Shown here: positions 3,648 through 5,479 of the stretch, piece by piece | Position numbering within the stretch: position 1 is the stretch's first letter | Layout: the number at the start of each line of letters is the position of its first letter | Made by a program: the position numbers and the translations under genes | Notes under the pieces: generated by a model | What the model was told of the DNA's origin: nothing | The model's input: only the letters and a program-made list of their open reading frames with translations | The model's database searches: none | Assembly: GCA_029942245.1 (NCBI GenBank) | Contig: JAOZTN010000140.1 | Coordinates: 1 to 5,479, forward strand | Source of the DNA: B18-G4 sp003648575 | Lineage (GTDB): Bacteria > Bacteroidota > Bacteroidia > Bacteroidales > B18-G4 | Direction of reading: 5' to 3' | DNA: 5,479 nucleotides

Positions 3648-5479
3648 CTACGCCACTTTCCCTTTATCCACCACATCTTCTTCAACCCTCAGGTTGTCGA
3701 TGATGAAGTGTTGCCTGTCAGGTGTATTCTTGCCCATGTAGAAACTGAGAAGCTCTTTGATAGATGAGGTGCTTTTCAGTAAAACGGGATCGAGGCGGAT
3801 GTTGGCGCCGATAAAGCCGCTGAATTCGTTCGGGGAGATCTCCCCAAGACCTTTAAAACGTGTGATCTCAGGATTGGTGCCAAGCTTTTTGATGGCAGCA
3901 ACGCGCTCTTCCTCGCTATAGCAATAGATAGTTTCTCTTTTATTCCTTACCCTGAATAGGGGCGTTTGCAGGATTTTTACATGACCACGTTTTACCAGGT
4001 CAGGATAAAACTGTAGGAAAAAGGTAAGCAGCAACAAGCGTATATGCATACCATCAACATCGGCATCGGTGGCGATCACTACGTTATTATAGCGGAGGTG
4101 GTCGAGATCCTCATCAATGTTCAGGGCCGATTGCAATAGGTTGAACTCCTCATTCTGATAAACGATCTTCTTGCTCAGGCTAAAGCAGTTGAGGGGCTTT
4201 CCTTTCAGGCTGAATACTGCCTGTGTCAGAACGTCCCTGGCTTTGGTAATGGATCCGCTGGCCGAATCACCCTCGGTAATAAAAATAGTGGAATCGTATC
4301 CATGTTCATCGTTGGTGTTATAATGCACCCGGCAGTCGCGGAGCTTCTTGTTGTGCAGGCTGACCTTTTTTACGCTCTCGCGGGCAAGCTTTTTGATGCC
4401 GGCAAGTTCCTTGCGTTCTTTTTCCGACTGTAATATTTTTCTATAGAGGGCTTCAGCTATTTCAGAATTTCTGTGAAGGAAATTATCCAGGTTCCTCTTT
4501 ACAATATCAGTCACATAATTCCTGATGGTGATCCCGTCGGGCTCCATCAACTGCGAGCCAAGTTTGGTCTTGGTCTGCGATTCGAAAATAGGTTCCTGTA
4601 CCTTGATGCTCATGGCAGCAAGTATGGATGCACGCACATCGCTGGTGTCGAAATCCTTGTTAAAGAATTCCCTGACGGTCTTTACTATTGCCTCTTTGAA
4701 AGTAGCCAGATGGGTCCCGCCCTGTGTCGTATGCTGGCCATTCACAAAGGAATAGTATTCTTCACCGTATTGTTTGGAGCTGTGGGTGAATGCAAATTCC
4801 AGGTCGTCTTCTTTAATATGGATGATGGGGTAGAGGAGACCTCCGTTTCCGTTAATATTCTTTACCAGCAGGTCGTGCAGGCCGTTTTTGGCCAGCATCT
4901 TCTCCCCATTGTATTTAATGGTAAGCCCGTTGTTGAGGAAGGCATAATTCCATAGCATGCTCTCAACATACTCATGTATATAATGATAATTGCCAAAAAC
5001 TTCTTCGTCGGGGATGAAGGTCACAATTGTGCCATCATTCTCATCCGTTTCTTTCTTAACATTTTCATTACGGATGATCTCGCCCCTTTTGAATTCAACC
5101 AGTTTTGTTTTGCCTTCCCTAATGGATTGTATGATAAAATTCGAGGAGAGGGCATTTACTGCTTTAGAACCCACGCCATTCAGTCCAACAGCCTTTTTAA
5201 AGACTTTGGAATCGTATTTCGCACCAGTATTTATCTTGGAAACACAATCGATCACTGATCCCAGCGGGATTCCCCGGCCATAATCACGGATCCTGACCTG
5301 CTGTTCTTCAACAGAGATATCAATGCTTTTTCCATTCCCCATCACATATTCATCGATGGAGTTATCAATAATCTCCTTGATGAGCACGTAAATCCCGTCA
5401 TCTTGTGAAGCACCATCGCCCAATTTTCCGATATACATCCCCGGACGCATCCGGATGTGTTCTTTCCAGTCTAATGAGC
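3648..5479 (-). CDS. parE: DNA topoisomerase IV subunit B (ParE type), 5' end cut by the window
   Basis: This is the ATPase/TOPRIM subunit of a type IIA topoisomerase, which pairs with ParC to decatenate and relax DNA. Residues are numbered from the Met codon starting at 5450. The GHKL ATPase shows DNSIDE (29-34), DYGRG (56-60) and the lid GLNGVG (89-94). The transducer has GGTH (244-247) and the QTK loop (292-294). The TOPRIM domain has EGDSA (393-397) and DADVDG (462-467) for metal binding, then LKGKPLN (415-421) and RFKGLGE (531-537). The tail GKNTPDRQ (573-580) is the usual ParE ending. KLGDG near the N-terminus and the total length of about 620 fit Bacteroidota ParE better than GyrB. The Met at 5450 is not the start: the frame stays open upstream to the edge, reading SLDWKEHIR before it, a conserved segment of the family. 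Roughly 10-13 residues should lie beyond the window. A gene on the plus strand ends 41 bp from its stop; no parC follows. Confidence 0.94.
   Translation of the reverse strand, partial: SLDWKEHIRMRPGMYIGKLGDGASQDDGIYVLIKEIIDNSIDEYVMGNGKSIDISVEEQQVRIRDYGRGIPLGSVIDCVSKINTGAKYDSKVFKKAVGLNGVGSKAVNALSSNFIIQSIREGKTKLVEFKRGEIIRNENVKKETDENDGTIVTFIPDEEVFGNYHYIHEYVESMLWNYAFLNNGLTIKYNGEKMLAKNGLHDLLVKNINGNGGLLYPIIHIKEDDLEFAFTHSSKQYGEEYYSFVNGQHTTQGGTHLATFKEAIVKTVREFFNKDFDTSDVRASILAAMSIKVQEPIFESQTKTKLGSQLMEPDGITIRNYVTDIVKRNLDNFLHRNSEIAEALYRKILQSEKERKELAGIKKLARESVKKVSLHNKKLRDCRVHYNTNDEHGYDSTIFITEGDSASGSITKARDVLTQAVFSLKGKPLNCFSLSKKIVYQNEEFNLLQSALNIDEDLDHLRYNNVVIATDADVDGMHIRLLLLTFFLQFYPDLVKRGHVKILQTPLFRVRNKRETIYCYSEEERVAAIKKLGTNPEITRFKGLGEISPNEFSGFIGANIRLDPVLLKSTSSIKELLSFYMGKNTPDRQHFIIDNLRVEEDVVDKGKVA

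Noticed and set aside
4473..4955. 160-codon open frame on the plus strand inside the topoisomerase gene, and others at 4525-4755, 4974-5258 and 4990-5283
   Set aside because: They lie antisense to a strongly conserved coding region, have no recognisable domains and no leader signals; they are by-products of codon use in parE.
3648..5479. Identification as GyrB rather than ParE
   Set aside because: The N-terminal RPGMYIGKLGDG segment, overall length and GKNTPDRQ tail fit Bacteroidota ParE; GyrB of this phylum typically reads RPSMYIGD and is longer.

Overview
The window looks like chromosomal DNA of a member of the Bacteroidota, probably class Bacteroidia. Three observations point there. The topoisomerase subunit B on the minus strand has the 'RPGMYIGKLGDG' N-terminus that I associate with Bacteroidota ParE. 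The start codons mostly lack Shine-Dalgarno sequences and sit in A/T-rich leaders. The leader of the PLP-enzyme gene carries a match to the Bacteroidota -7 promoter element TAnnTTTG. Base composition and codon use look even throughout, and I see no transposase, integrase, tRNA, rRNA or CRISPR array.

Layout. Positions 1-55 are a short leader made largely of a 16-bp tandem repeat whose third copy supplies the first gene's start codon. Positions 56-2306 hold three tightly spaced plus-strand genes. The first encodes an unnamed inner-membrane protein with a periplasmic beta-rich domain and a Trp-rich periplasmic loop. The second is a catalytically complete rhomboid protease, starting one base after the first gene ends. 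The third is a FabG-like short-chain dehydrogenase, 30 bp further on. Positions 2307-2409 form a regulatory gap with a candidate promoter, a perfect 8-bp inverted repeat and 9-bp direct repeats. Positions 2410-3606 encode a Cys/Met-metabolism PLP enzyme. Positions 3607-3647 are almost entirely five copies of a 7-bp repeat between two convergent genes. Positions 3648-5479 (minus strand) are the ParE-type topoisomerase subunit, cut by the window edge a few codons after its true start.

How the genes fit together. The first two are probably translationally coupled and both act in the inner membrane, so a functional link is plausible but unproven. The SDR may be co-transcribed with them, but shares no evident pathway. 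The PLP enzyme appears to have its own promoter and belongs to sulfur amino-acid chemistry; its active site departs from classical methionine gamma-lyase at several positions. ParE is an unrelated housekeeping gene, and parC does not follow it here.

The most interesting hypothesis is that the first gene encodes a reduced CcmC/CcsA-like haem-handling protein. Its Trp-rich periplasmic loop is flanked by one histidine at the periplasmic end of each neighbouring helical hairpin, as in that superfamily. This comes from pattern reading only and needs profile and structure comparison.
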